In this document: positions 8,648 through 17,164 of the stretch, one piece after another
Position numbering within the stretch: the stretch's first letter is position 1
How the letters are laid out: every line of letters begins with the position of its first letter
Source of the DNA: Acidimicrobiales bacterium
Lineage (GTDB): Bacteria; Actinomycetota; Acidimicrobiia; Acidimicrobiales; CAIXPF01
Reading direction: 5' to 3'
DNA length: 39,502 nt
Assembly (NCBI GenBank): GCA_020846295.1
Contig: JADLEF010000096.1
Coordinates: forward strand, 1-39,502
Made by a program: the position numbers and the translations under genes
Notes under the pieces: generated by a model
What the model was told of the DNA's origin: nothing
The model's database searches: none
What the model saw: only the letters and a program-made list of their open reading frames with translations

Positions 8648-11445
8648 CGGGCCCCCGCAGCATTGTCGGAGGACGCCGCCGTCCTGGTGGCGTGCAACGC
8701 GTCGATGGCCAGATCGAGCACGGCCCGGCGCTCCATCGCCGCGCCCCTGGCGATAGCGGCGCGCGCCTCCGGGTCGGCGGCGAGCACCACGGGCACCTCG
8801 TCGACGGGTTGGGACCCGAAGATGCCCGCTGCGTCGAAGCGATGGTGCTCGCGGGTGTGGCCGAACACCACCGCGCACGCCCGCAACGCTCCCGCGGCGG
8901 CGAGCGCCCGGCCCGCTGCGCCGAACGCGCTGCCGAGGAACACCCCGTACCCGGTGCGTCGCACGAAGGACAGCGCTTCGATGCAGTCCTCGGCGGCATC
9001 CGGCGTCCCCAGGGTGGTGGCCAGCGCAGCGGCCATGATGAGCGACTGCGCCTCGTCGAACACGGAGCCGGCCGGTCGGGCCAGCTCGGCACCGGCGCGG
9101 CACAACGCCAGCGCGCCGTGAAGGTCCGGCGGGTCCTCCATACGGGCCAGCATGGCCCGTTGCACGGCGGCGTTGGCCCGCATGCGCGGCGATCCGTACC
9201 GCTCCTGGGCCTCGATGAGCGCCCGCCGCGCGGCGCGCACCGACGGCCAGTCATCGGCCAGGCCCGAGAAGCTGCGGGCGAAGCGGGCCAGCTGCCGACC
9301 GCGCTCGTCGTCGAGCCGCGCTGCGAGGCGTTCGGTCTCCTCCGCGGCGCGCACCGCGTCACCCGCCCGCCCGCTCATGGTGTGGCAGTGGGCCAGCATC
9401 GCCCAGCACCCGGCGGCACCGAGCAGGTCGAGGGGGTCCCCGTCGGCCGCGTCCCCTCGACGTGCCCGCCAGGCGGCGACGCCGGCTTCGCCGTGGCTCA
9501 GCGCGGCAGCGTAGTCCCCGGCCAGGACCGACCAACGGCAGGCGATGGCGTGCGCGACGATGGGCGGGACGGTGCAGCCCTCGATGGACCGGTGGGCCCA
9601 CGCCCCGAGCTCGTGGCGTACCCGGTAGTACGCGTGCTGCTCGGCTGCGGCGAGGATGCGGCCGGACAGCGCGGCGTCGTCCTCGCTCACCGCCCAGTCG
9701 TGCGCGGCGCGGATGTTGTCCCAGTCGGCGTCGAACACCGCGTCGCCTTCGGCCTGCCGCGGGCTGTGGACCAGGTCGTCGGCCCGCGCCGCGGCCCGGG
9801 CCATGTGCTCGGCATGAGCCCGGGCGAGCGTGCCGCTCTCCCCGGCCGCGTCGAGCCGCTCCGCCGCGGCGCGCCGGATCGGGTCGAGGAGCCGGTAGCG
9901 CATGCCGTGGGCGGTGCGCCGCGTCGACACCAGGGACTGCTCGACGAGGGCGGCCAGCGCGGCGCGGACCGCGCCGGCGTCGATGCCCTCTCCTGCGCAC
10001 ACCGCCTCGGCGGCACCGAGGTCCACACCTCCGGAGAAGACCGACAGCCGCCGCAGCACAGTGCGTTCGGTCGGGCCGAGCAGGCGATGGGACCACTGCA
10101 TGGCCGCCTGGAGCGAGCCGTGCCGGCCGGTACGGTGCGCGGCGGTCGTGAGCGGCTGGTCGAGGCGGTCGAGCAGGTCGGCCGGCGCCATCCACCTCAG
10201 CTGCGCGGCGGCCAGCTCGATAGCCAGCGGCAGGCCGTCCAGCCGGGCGCACAGGGCCTCGAGCGCCGCCAGCTCGGCGTCGGTGGCGGGGGTGGCGTCG
10301 AGCAACGCCGCCCGTTCGCACAACAACGCCCTGGCGGCACCGGCGCTCAACGGCGCGACCTCGACCACCTGTTCGTGACGGTGGCGCAGTCGGGCCCGGC
10401 TGGTGGCGAGCAGGCCCACCCCGGGGCCGGCATCCAGCAGCAGCGTCGCCGCGGCGTGCACCGCGGCGCCGAGGTGCTCGCAGGTGTCGAGCACGATGAG
10501 CAGCTCCCGGCCACCCAGCCAGTCGGTCAGCGCCTCCGCCGGCCGGCGGTGGGGGCCGGGCGGGACCCGCAGGGCGGTGGCGCCCAGGTCGAGCACGACG
10601 TCGGCCGACCCGGCCGACCCGGCCGACCCGGCGGACGGCTCGGGCCGCTCGGGCCGGCCACCCTCGGGGGACCCGACGCGGTCCAGCGCGGCGAGGTCGA
10701 CGAACCAGACGCCGTCGCGCCGGCGGGCCAGCTCCCGCGCCGCCACCGCGCCGGCCAGCGCCGTCTTGCCGATCCCGCCCGCGCCGCACAGCGTCACCAG
10801 CCGGTGCCGCTCGAGCAGTCCGCCCACCCGGTCGAGCAGCTCGTTGCGCCCGATCAGCACCGAGCCCTCGGCGGGAAGGTTGGTGCGGCGCTGCGGTGAG
10901 GCGTTGATGGGACGGCCGTCCCACGGCGTCGTCGACGGGTGGACGCCGAACAGCTCGACCGGCGTCTCGATCCCGCGCAGCCGGTACCGGCCGAGCGGTT
11001 CGTAGCGGACGTCGCCGGGCGGCGTGGCCTGCGCTGCATCGCGCACCGCAGCGGTGGCCAGCACCTGACCGCCGCCGGCTGCGCTCATGACCCGGGCCGC
11101 CAGGTTCACGTGGGGTCCGAAGAAGTCGCCGTCGCGGGGGCTGGCCGGACCACGGTGCAGGCCCATGCGCACCCGGATCGGCCGCTCACCGGGCCACGCC
11201 TCGGCTGCCAGCCGGCGTTGCGCCTCCAGCGTGGCCAGCACGGCGGCGGCGGCCGCGTCGAACACGACGGCGAGACCGTCGCCGCGGGTGCCGAACACGA
11301 CCCCGCCGTGTTCGACCACGCAGGCGCGCAACAGGTCGTCGTGGCGCTCCAGCGCCAGCTTCATGGCCTCCGGATCGCGCTCCCACAGCACGGTGGAGCC
11401 CTCGATGTCGGTGACCAGGAACGTCCACGGACCGCCATCCGCCAT
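8644..11445 (-). CDS. Class III adenylate/guanylate cyclase-STAND ATPase-TPR protein
   Basis: A 933-residue signalling protein. Residues 7-170 are a class III nucleotide cyclase domain: metal-binding D13 (TDIEGST) and D56 (RGDGLAVVF), D107 (DFFGP), and transition-state N114/R118 (VNLAAR) are present. The usual substrate lysine of the KxxGDG motif is Gly52. Residues 195-480 are an NB-ARC/STAND ATPase with P-loop GAGGIGKT (about 221-228) and Walker-B-like LLIVLDTCEHL. The remainder is helical, TPR-like. I choose ATG 11445 because GGAGGG stands 8 bp ahead. An in-frame ATG at 11484 would put codons inside an operator palindrome. A nine-base tandem repeat encodes a GSAGSAGSA linker. Downstream is the Crp gene (ATGA overlap). 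Confidence 0.9.
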   Translation of the reverse strand: MADGGPWTFLVTDIEGSTVLWERDPEAMKLALERHDDLLRACVVEHGGVVFGTRGDGLAVVFDAAAAAVLATLEAQRRLAAEAWPGERPIRVRMGLHRGPASPRDGDFFGPHVNLAARVMSAAGGGQVLATAAVRDAAQATPPGDVRYEPLGRYRLRGIETPVELFGVHPSTTPWDGRPINASPQRRTNLPAEGSVLIGRNELLDRVGGLLERHRLVTLCGAGGIGKTALAGAVAARELARRRDGVWFVDLAALDRVGSPEGGRPERPEPSAGSAGSAGSADVVLDLGATALRVPPGPHRRPAEALTDWLGGRELLIVLDTCEHLGAAVHAAATLLLDAGPGVGLLATSRARLRHRHEQVVEVAPLSAGAARALLCERAALLDATPATDAELAALEALCARLDGLPLAIELAAAQLRWMAPADLLDRLDQPLTTAAHRTGRHGSLQAAMQWSHRLLGPTERTVLRRLSVFSGGVDLGAAEAVCAGEGIDAGAVRAALAALVEQSLVSTRRTAHGMRYRLLDPIRRAAAERLDAAGESGTLARAHAEHMARAAARADDLVHSPRQAEGDAVFDADWDNIRAAHDWAVSEDDAALSGRILAAAEQHAYYRVRHELGAWAHRSIEGCTVPPIVAHAIACRWSVLAGDYAAALSHGEAGVAAWRARRGDAADGDPLDLLGAAGCWAMLAHCHTMSGRAGDAVRAAEETERLAARLDDERGRQLARFARSFSGLADDWPSVRAARRALIEAQERYGSPRMRANAAVQRAMLARMEDPPDLHGALALCRAGAELARPAGSVFDEAQSLIMAAALATTLGTPDAAEDCIEALSFVRRTGYGVFLGSAFGAAGRALAAAGALRACAVVFGHTREHHRFDAAGIFGSQPVDEVPVVLAADPEARAAIARGAAMERRAVLDLAIDALHATRTAASSDNAAGAR
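10602..10637 (-). repeat. In-frame 9-bp tandem repeat within the cyclase-STAND gene
   Basis: Three perfect copies of CGGCCGACC on the plus strand, followed by a degenerate fourth. On the coding strand they give Gly-Ser-Ala repeats in a linker after the P-loop (about residues 270-282). Because the unit is a multiple of three, copy-number change would leave the frame intact. Confidence 0.9.
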
Positions 11446-11467
11446 CGCCGCACCCTCCAATCCCACC

Positions 11468-11483
11468 TGTACCATCTGGTACA
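11468..11483. promoter_or_regulatory. Proximal operator palindrome of the cyclase gene
   Basis: TGTACCATCTGGTACA is a 16-bp near-perfect palindrome with one mismatched pair. It lies just downstream of the candidate -10 (ATAAGA on the plus strand, 11483-11488) and before the Shine-Dalgarno sequence, where a bound repressor would block initiation. It shares the GTACC-N4-GGTAC core with the second site centred 28 bp upstream. The protein that binds it is unknown; it is not a Crp consensus. Confidence 0.7.
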
Positions 11484-11512
11484 TAAGACACCACCTGTAC
11501 CACGTGGTACAA
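11483..11512 (-). promoter_or_regulatory. Candidate sigma-70-type promoter of the cyclase-Crp operon
   Basis: Reading the minus strand, TTGTAC (11512-11507) can serve as -35 and TCTTAT (11488-11483) as -10, with an 18-bp spacer. The -35 overlaps the distal operator and the proximal operator abuts the -10. The predicted transcript would have a leader of about 30 nt carrying the GGAGGG ribosome site. The hexamers are imperfect, so this is a moderate call. Confidence 0.45.
11496..11511. promoter_or_regulatory. Distal operator palindrome of the cyclase gene
   Basis: TGTACCACGTGGTACA is a perfect 16-bp palindrome, with the same flanking bases (CACC on the left) as the proximal site. The two copies form a tandem pair with 28 bp between centres. 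It covers the candidate -35 hexamer. Confidence 0.75.
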
Positions 11513-11602
11513 CCCGGCCTGCGGCCCCGCCGACGGCCCTGCCGGCGACCGGCCCGACGCCGCTCGTGGACAACGATGGCCGATCCCGCACGGGCCGGCG
11601 TC

Positions 11603-11615
11603 CGTAGGACCTACG
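11603..11615. promoter_or_regulatory. Short perfect palindrome downstream of the LuxR gene
   Basis: CGTAGG-A-CCTACG, a 13-bp perfect inverted repeat in the gap between the LuxR/LAL gene stop (11628) and the cyclase promoter. It could be a protein-binding site or a weak hairpin. There is no T-tract, so a standard terminator is unlikely. Confidence 0.35.
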
Positions 11616-11627
11616 CAGATCCGACGA

Positions 11628-14336
11628 TCAGGAGGGGGCGAGACCCAGCGCGGCGGCCAATTGCCCGCGGGAGGTGACCCCGAGCTTGCCGTACACCCGC
11701 TGCAGGTGGGTCTCCACCGTGCGCGCCGATACGAACAGCTTCTCGCCCACCTGGCGCGAGGACAGGCCGCGCGCCGCCAGCAGGGCGACCTCCTGCTCCC
11801 GGCGGGTCAGCGTCGCCGCCACCGACCGCGGCACGTCGAGGATCGGGCTGTGCAGCAGCGGAGCGCCCGTGGCGAGACGCGCCGCCTCGCTCAGGGCACG
11901 GGCAGCCCCAGCCGGGACGGCCGCCCGCCGCCAGGCGTCGGCGGCGAGGACCCACCACTCCATCGCCGCCGGCCGCAGCTGCACCGCATCCAGCCCGGCC
12001 GCCGCCGCCTCGAGCGCCGCGCCGTCGTCCGCCGCCATCGCATCCACCGCGGCGACGAGCGCCCGCACCAGCGGCTGGTCGCACCCGGCGGTCAGGGTCC
12101 GCAGGCGTCCGGCCACCGACGCGTCGCCGAAGCGGGCGTGATCGAAGTACACCAGCGCCGCGCCGGTGACGATGCCCAACCGCTCACATCCCTCGGCGCT
12201 GCGCAGGCAGGCGGCGCGCGCCGCGCCGAGCGCCCCCGCGGCGGCCAGGTGATGGGCGCGGGCCCGGTCGATGTCGACGCGGAACAGCCCGCGGGCCGGC
12301 TCCAACTCGTCGACCCTGCGCAGCTGCACCGCCGCCCGGTCGTGATCGCCGAGACCGTCGAGGGCGAGCGCGGCGAGCGCCCGGGCCCAGCGCTCGTGGT
12401 TGGCCAGCTCCTGGCGGGCGGCCCGTTCCGCCACCTCCACCGCCCCGTCGACGGCCTCGTCGAGCCGGCCGCTCAACACCAGCGCCCGGACCACCGCCAG
12501 CTCGACCAGCATGCCGGTCGACGGCCCGGCATCGACCTCCTGTTCGGCGAGAGCGCGGCCACCGCGCACCACGGCGTCGGCCAGGCGGCCCATCCCGACG
12601 AGCGCCAGCACGTGGTTGAACACCAGCGAGCCGGGTCCGAGCATCCCCAGCACCGGGCCGACGCGCTCGATCTCGGCCAGGCTGCGCTCGACCAGCGCGA
12701 GGGTCGACGGCCCGACGCCCAGGATGACCTGGGCCAGGGACGCGCCCATGGCCGCTTCCAGGCGCGTGCGGGGATCGGTCGCGTCGAGCAGCGGGGCGGC
12801 GGCCTGCAGTGCCGCCGCCGACGCCCCGCTCACCGCCAGCAGGGTCGACTGGTGGGCCTGCACCGCGCCACGCAACGCCGGGTCGGTCACCACCCGCAGG
12901 GCATCCTCGTTGACCTCGACGCACCGGGGATCGCCGAGGCCGAAGAACAGGTTCTGCGCTCGCCGCCGCGTCACCGCCACCCGCGTCGCCTCGTCGAGCG
13001 GCTCGGCGATGAGCTGCGCGCACAACGCCTCGACCTCCTCGGCGCGGCCCTCGACGAAGGCGAGCTCGGCGCGCAGCCGGAGGACCTCGACGTCGGCGGG
13101 CCCGGTACCCAGGGCATCGACGAAGGCCCGGGCCAACCGCTGGTCGTGGGCGGCGAGGGCGAACTGCGCGGCACGCACCAACGCCGGGGCGGCGGGCAGC
13201 TGCCCTGCGTCGAGGCGCCACTGCGCGACCCGCAGCACGTCGTCGCGGCGGCGGGCACCTCGCTCCTCGAGCGCATCGGCGAGTCGGCGGCCCACGTCGA
13301 AGAGGCGATGGGCCGCCGGGCCGGCCCGCAACACCTCGCCGTAGATCGGGTGGCCGATGATCAGCTGCAGGCGCCGTCCGTCGCGGCGGGGACGCGCCAG
13401 CCCGGCCGCTACCAGCCGGTCGACGGCGTCGGCACCGGCGGAGCCCCCCGACGCGAGCGCCGGCCCGTCGGCGGCGATCGCCGTGTCTGTCGCCGTCGCC
13501 GTCGCCATCGCTGTCGCCATCGCCATCGGCAGGGCCCCGGCCACCGCGAGGGCGGCCATGATCCGCTGCTCCGCCTCGTCGCACGACGCCAACCGGCTGC
13601 CCACCACATCGGCCAGCCGCGTGGTGGTGGACGGCAACGGCCCGACCAGCTCCCAGCGCTCCGCCCGGCGGGCCAGTGCGCCGGTGGCGAGCGCGTGCTC
13701 GACGAACTCCCGCAGAACCAACGGGTTGCCCAGGCAGGCACGCTGCAACGCGTCGAGCGTCAGCGGCTCGACGGCACCGTCGAGCACGGCGTGCACGATC
13801 GCCGCCACCGACTCCTCCTCCAGGGGCTCGAGGGGCAGGTGCAGCATCGAACCGCTGCGGCACAGCTGCTCGACGGGCGGTGCCGTCTCGCCGGTGCGCA
13901 GCGTGGCGACGAGGACGGCGACCCCGGCGACGACGAGCGATGCGAGCAGCGCCGATGAGAACCCGTCGAGGAGGTCGGCGTCGTCCACGTGCACGACGAG
14001 GCGGTGCTCCCCCGCCGCTTCGCGCAGCGCGCCCTGGGCCAGCAGGAACAGCGCAGCCGGCGGGGTGTCCGCCCCCGCCGCACCCAGGCGCCCGAGATCG
14101 GTGGGCAGGAGGTGCGCGACGGCGGCGAGCGGGATCGCCTGGGCGTGGGCCAGCCCGACGACGGTCGCAGTGGGCAGCCCGTCGCGTTCGGCCCGGCGGA
14201 GCAGCTCACCGGCGAGCCGCGACTTGCCGACCCCCGGCGGTCCGCTGAGCAGGACGCCGCCCCAGCCGGGGTCGCGGCGGGCGCGGGCGAGGTCGAGCTC
14301 CCGCTCACGCCCGAAGAACGGCCAGCGCTGCTGCAC
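11628..14336 (-). CDS. LAL-type LuxR-family transcription regulator with AAA/STAND ATPase
   Basis: A 902-residue regulator. Near the N-terminus FFGRERELDLA is followed by Walker A SGPPGVGKS (31-39) and Walker B LVVHVDDADLL. A long helical middle probably holds TPR-like repeats. The C-terminal 65 residues are a LuxR helix-turn-helix (LTRREQEVALLAARGLSSRQ, then VSARTVETHLQRVYGKLGV). This is the large ATP-binding LuxR (MalT-like) class, usually activators triggered by an inducer bound to the helical repeats. Start is GTG 14336, 8 nt after a TAGGTT -10 hexamer, suggesting a leaderless message. It is divergent from the LLM oxidoreductase with about 98 bp between starts, so that gene is a plausible target. 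Residues about 270-287 are a Met/Ala/Thr repeat from a hexanucleotide run. Confidence 0.92.
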   Translation of the reverse strand: MQQRWPFFGRERELDLARARRDPGWGGVLLSGPPGVGKSRLAGELLRRAERDGLPTATVVGLAHAQAIPLAAVAHLLPTDLGRLGAAGADTPPAALFLLAQGALREAAGEHRLVVHVDDADLLDGFSSALLASLVVAGVAVLVATLRTGETAPPVEQLCRSGSMLHLPLEPLEEESVAAIVHAVLDGAVEPLTLDALQRACLGNPLVLREFVEHALATGALARRAERWELVGPLPSTTTRLADVVGSRLASCDEAEQRIMAALAVAGALPMAMATAMATATATDTAIAADGPALASGGSAGADAVDRLVAAGLARPRRDGRRLQLIIGHPIYGEVLRAGPAAHRLFDVGRRLADALEERGARRRDDVLRVAQWRLDAGQLPAAPALVRAAQFALAAHDQRLARAFVDALGTGPADVEVLRLRAELAFVEGRAEEVEALCAQLIAEPLDEATRVAVTRRRAQNLFFGLGDPRCVEVNEDALRVVTDPALRGAVQAHQSTLLAVSGASAAALQAAAPLLDATDPRTRLEAAMGASLAQVILGVGPSTLALVERSLAEIERVGPVLGMLGPGSLVFNHVLALVGMGRLADAVVRGGRALAEQEVDAGPSTGMLVELAVVRALVLSGRLDEAVDGAVEVAERAARQELANHERWARALAALALDGLGDHDRAAVQLRRVDELEPARGLFRVDIDRARAHHLAAAGALGAARAACLRSAEGCERLGIVTGAALVYFDHARFGDASVAGRLRTLTAGCDQPLVRALVAAVDAMAADDGAALEAAAAGLDAVQLRPAAMEWWVLAADAWRRAAVPAGAARALSEAARLATGAPLLHSPILDVPRSVAATLTRREQEVALLAARGLSSRQVGEKLFVSARTVETHLQRVYGKLGVTSRGQLAAALGLAPS
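13477..13530 (-). repeat. Hexanucleotide repeat within the LuxR/LAL gene
   Basis: Nine tandem hexamers of the type RTCGCC (ATCGCC, GTCGCC and variants) on the plus strand, encoding an Ala-Met/Thr-Ala run on the minus strand (AMATAMATATAT). The run interrupts an otherwise ordinary helical region and looks like a slippage expansion. Confidence 0.85.
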
Positions 14337-14350
14337 GGCAGGGGAACCTA
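14337..14350 (-). promoter_or_regulatory. Leaderless promoter of the LuxR/LAL gene
   Basis: TAGGTT on the minus strand (14350-14345) fits the actinobacterial -10 consensus TANNNT, followed by 8 nt and then the GTG start, leaving no room for a ribosome site. Confidence 0.45.
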
Positions 14351-14396
14351 CCGGCTCGCCCTGCAGCGGGAGCCACGGGATTTCGAGCGGTCACCG

Positions 14397-14434
14397 TAGG
14401 ATCGGGCCGCTGCGAACGGACCCGGGAGGACGGC
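14397..14434 (+). promoter_or_regulatory. Promoter and ribosome site of the LLM oxidoreductase gene
   Basis: TAGGAT (14397-14402) fits a -10 hexamer. GGGAGGA (14424-14430) is a strong Shine-Dalgarno sequence ending 4 nt before GTG 14435. Unlike several neighbours, this gene appears to have a conventional short leader. Confidence 0.5.
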
Positions 14435-15388
14435 GTGAAGGTCGGCATGATCGTGGGCGAGGCCACACCGTTGTCCTGGGACCGGTGGAGGCACGTCGTG
14501 GGACTGGCGGAGCGGCTCGGCTTCACCTCGCTGTTCCGGTCGGACCACTACTACAACGGCTACCAGAAGGACGCCATCGACGTGTACCTGTCCTTCGTGG
14601 CGGCGGCCATGGAGAGCACCACGCTGCGCTTCGGGCCGTTGGTGTCGCCGGTGACGTTCCGCGAGCCGGTCAACGTGGGGCGCATGGCGCAGCAGCTCGA
14701 CGCGCTGTCGAGCGGGCGCTTCGTGATGGGCCTCGGTGTCGGCTGGTTCGAGGCCGAGCACCGCACCTACGGGCTGGGCTACCCGCCCCTCGGCGAGCGC
14801 TACGACCGTCTGGCCGAGGCCATCGAGCTGATGAAGGTGCTGTGGTACGACACCCCCGGCTCCTACCAGGGCCGCTACTACCGGCTCGACGGGACCGATT
14901 CCCGGCCCCACCCGCCCGCCGGCCGGCCGCCCATCCTCATCGGCGGGGCCGGCCCGCAGCGGACGCTCGCCACGGTGGCCCGCTACGCGGACGAGTGGAA
15001 CGCGACGTACCACAAGCCCGACGAGTACGCCGCCAACGTCACCCGGCTGGAGGAGCACTGCGCCCGCATCGGCCGCGACCCGTCGACCATCCGGCGCTCC
15101 ATGCTGCTGTTCACCACCGCCGGGCCGGACGAGGCGCTGCGCGAGCTGGTCGCCCGGCGCGCCATCGACATGTTCGCCTACGGCTCGGGCATGCAACCGT
15201 CGGACCTGAACGAGGACGGCGGACGGCCTCGGGTCTTCACCGGGTCGAAGGAGGAGCTGATCGACCGCTGCGGCCGCTTCGCCGAGCTCGGCCTGGAGGA
15301 GATCGTCTTCGAGCACTTCTGCCACGAGCGCGATGACGTTCCCGAGTGGTTGGCGGCGGAGGTCGTGCCGGAGCTGGCCGGGCTCTGA
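14435..15388 (+). CDS. LLM-class (F420-type) flavin/deazaflavin oxidoreductase
   Basis: A 317-residue luciferase-like monooxygenase-fold protein. The N-terminus [14 protein letters not shown] and the [13 protein letters not shown] segment, the [16 protein letters not shown] strand, and [14 protein letters not shown] are typical of the actinobacterial LLM group annotated as F420-dependent. [14 protein letters not shown] is the second phosphate-binding region. These enzymes use FMN or reduced F420 to oxidise or reduce small organics; the substrate is not predictable here. Start GTG 14435 is set by the adjacent GGGAGGA. It is transcribed away from the LuxR/LAL regulator, which may control it. 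Confidence 0.9.
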   Translation: MKVGMIVGEATPLSWDRWRHVVGLAERLGFTSLFRSDHYYNGYQKDAIDVYLSFVAAAMESTTLRFGPLVSPVTFREPVNVGRMAQQLDALSSGRFVMGLGVGWFEAEHRTYGLGYPPLGERYDRLAEAIELMKVLWYDTPGSYQGRYYRLDGTDSRPHPPAGRPPILIGGAGPQRTLATVARYADEWNATYHKPDEYAANVTRLEEHCARIGRDPSTIRRSMLLFTTAGPDEALRELVARRAIDMFAYGSGMQPSDLNEDGGRPRVFTGSKEELIDRCGRFAELGLEEIVFEHFCHERDDVPEWLAAEVVPELAGL

Positions 15389-15471
15389 GCCAACTCGGCG
15401 GCGACCGGCGCGCGACGCTGAATGTCGACCGGTTTGGTCGGAGTAAGGTTGGGCGGGAACCTCGACCAGGG

Positions 15472-16413
15472 ATGAGCACCATGAAGATCGCCGATAACGT
15501 CACCGAACTCGTCGGGAACACACCGCTGGTCCGCCTGCAGCGGGTGACCGACGGCGCCGGCGCCGAAGTGCTGGCCAAGCTGGAGTTCTACAACCCCGCC
15601 CACAGCGTGAAGGACCGCATCGGCGTGGCGATGATCGACGCCGCCGAGCGCGATGGCCTCATCGGACCGGACACGGTGATCGTGGAGCCCACCAGCGGCA
15701 ACACCGGCATCGCGCTGGCCATGGTGTGTGCGGCGCGGGGCTACAAGATCGTGCTCACGATGCCGGAGACGATGTCGAAGGAGCGGCGGATGCTGCTTCG
15801 GGCCTACGGCGCCGAGCTCATCCTCACCCCCGGGCCCGAGGGCATGGGCGGTGCTATCGCCAAGGCCGAGGAGCTGGCCAAGAGCGATCCCAAGTACTTC
15901 ATGCCCCAGCAGTTCGAGAACCCGGCCAACCCGGCCATCCATCGGGCCACCACCGCCGAGGAGATCTGGAACGACACCGACGGCACGGTCGACATCGTCG
16001 TCGCCGGCATCGGCACCGGTGGCACCATCACCGGCGTCGGACAGGTGCTCAAGGAGCGCAAGCCCGGCCTGAAGGTGGTCGCGGTCGAGCCGGCCGGTTC
16101 GCCGGTGCTCTCCGGCGGGCAGAAGGGCCCGCACCCCATCCAGGGCATCGGAGCGGGCTTCGTGCCCGCCATCCTGGACACCGAGGTGTACGACGAGGTC
16201 GTCCAGGTGGCCAACGAGGACGCCTTCGCCACCGCCCGGGCGCTGGCCGCCACCGAGGGCCTGCTGGTCGGCATCTCGTCCGGCGCCGCCGCGTGGGCCG
16301 CGGTGCAGGTGGCCAAGCGGCCCGAGAACGCGGGCAAGCGCATCGTCGTGATCATCCCGTCGTTCGGGGAGCGGTACCTCTCGACGGCACTCTTCGCCGA
16401 TCTCGCCGACTGA
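15472..16413 (+). CDS. cysK: Cysteine synthase A (O-acetylserine sulfhydrylase)
   Basis: A 313-residue fold-type II PLP enzyme that makes cysteine from O-acetylserine and sulfide. [11 protein letters not shown] places the PLP lysine at K47. [12 protein letters not shown] is the substrate/PLP loop, [12 protein letters not shown] the phosphate-binding glycine loop, and [15 protein letters not shown] the characteristic CysK C-terminus. Two starts are possible: ATG 15472 ([10 protein letters not shown]) or ATG 15481. I use the first. A candidate -10 (TAAGGT, 15444-15449) lies upstream. The stop is 1 bp before the cysE start, so the two form an operon supplying both steps from serine to cysteine. 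Confidence 0.96.
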   Translation: MSTMKIADNVTELVGNTPLVRLQRVTDGAGAEVLAKLEFYNPAHSVKDRIGVAMIDAAERDGLIGPDTVIVEPTSGNTGIALAMVCAARGYKIVLTMPETMSKERRMLLRAYGAELILTPGPEGMGGAIAKAEELAKSDPKYFMPQQFENPANPAIHRATTAEEIWNDTDGTVDIVVAGIGTGGTITGVGQVLKERKPGLKVVAVEPAGSPVLSGGQKGPHPIQGIGAGFVPAILDTEVYDEVVQVANEDAFATARALAATEGLLVGISSGAAAWAAVQVAKRPENAGKRIVVIIPSFGERYLSTALFADLAD

Positions 16414-16414
16414 C

Positions 16415-17161
16415 ATGCTCGGCCTGCGACGCGACCTCGCCGCCGCCAAGGCGCAGGATCCAGCGGCGCGCTCCTCGCTCGAGGTGGCGCTGCTCTACCC
16501 CGGGCTGCACGCCGTTTGGCTGCACCGCGTCGCCAACGTGCTGTGGAAGCGCGGCCTGCGGTTCCCGGCGCGGGCGCTGTCGCAGGCCGCGCGCTGGTTC
16601 ACCGGCATCGAGATCCACCCGGGTGCCCGCATCGGTTCGGGGCTGTTCATCGACCACGGGATGGGCGTGGTGATCGGCGAGACGGCCGAGGTCGGCGACG
16701 ACGTGATGATGTACCACGGTGTCACGCTCGGCGGGACGTCGCTCAGCAAGGGCAAGCGTCACCCGACCATCGGCGACCGCGTCACGATCGGAGCCGGCGC
16801 GAAGGTCCTCGGGCCGATCGAGGTCGGCTCGGACAGCCGCATCGGCGCCAACGCGGTGGTGGTGCGAGCCGTGCCGCCCCGTTCGGTGGTGGTCGGCGTG
16901 CCGGGGCAGATCCTGTCCCGGCGGGAGGACCGCGCGCAGCAGCCGGTGAACGGCAGCGGGGGCGGCAACGGCAGCGGCAGCGGTTCGGATCGGCCCCGGT
17001 TGGACCTCAACGGCGGCTCGATGCCGGATCTCATCGGCACCAGCCTGACCGCGCTGCTCGACCGGGTCGACCGTCTGGAGACCACGCTGACGGGGGCGAC
17101 GGTGGGCGCGCCACGCCCGTCGAGCGAGGGCGTGTGGTCAGCCGAGGACTTCTCGATCTGA
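16415..17161 (+). CDS. cysE: Serine O-acetyltransferase (EpsC/SATase type)
   Basis: A 248-residue hexapeptide-repeat acyltransferase that converts serine and acetyl-CoA to O-acetylserine, the substrate of the upstream CysK. The core [33 protein letters not shown] and [10 protein letters not shown] is the classic CysE left-handed beta-helix with catalytic His/Asp. The N-terminal helical domain is short, as in the EpsC-type enzymes. After the core (about residue 170) there is a Gly/Ser-rich linker and a C-terminal extension of about 60 residues ([20 protein letters not shown]) that most CysE proteins lack, possibly a small coiled-coil oligomerisation tail. ATG begins 1 bp after the cysK stop. 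Confidence 0.95.
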   Translation: MLGLRRDLAAAKAQDPAARSSLEVALLYPGLHAVWLHRVANVLWKRGLRFPARALSQAARWFTGIEIHPGARIGSGLFIDHGMGVVIGETAEVGDDVMMYHGVTLGGTSLSKGKRHPTIGDRVTIGAGAKVLGPIEVGSDSRIGANAVVVRAVPPRSVVVGVPGQILSRREDRAQQPVNGSGGGNGSGSGSDRPRLDLNGGSMPDLIGTSLTALLDRVDRLETTLTGATVGAPRPSSEGVWSAEDFSI

Positions 17162-17164
17162 GGA

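Noticed and set aside
8692-10899. Long plus-strand frame opposite the cyclase-STAND gene
   Set aside because: Antisense shadow of strongly biased codons; the real gene shows cyclase and P-loop motifs.
11445-11484. Alternative start of the cyclase gene at ATG 11484
   Set aside because: The extra 13 codons run through the operator palindrome and lack a ribosome site, while ATG 11445 has GGAGGG 8 bp upstream.
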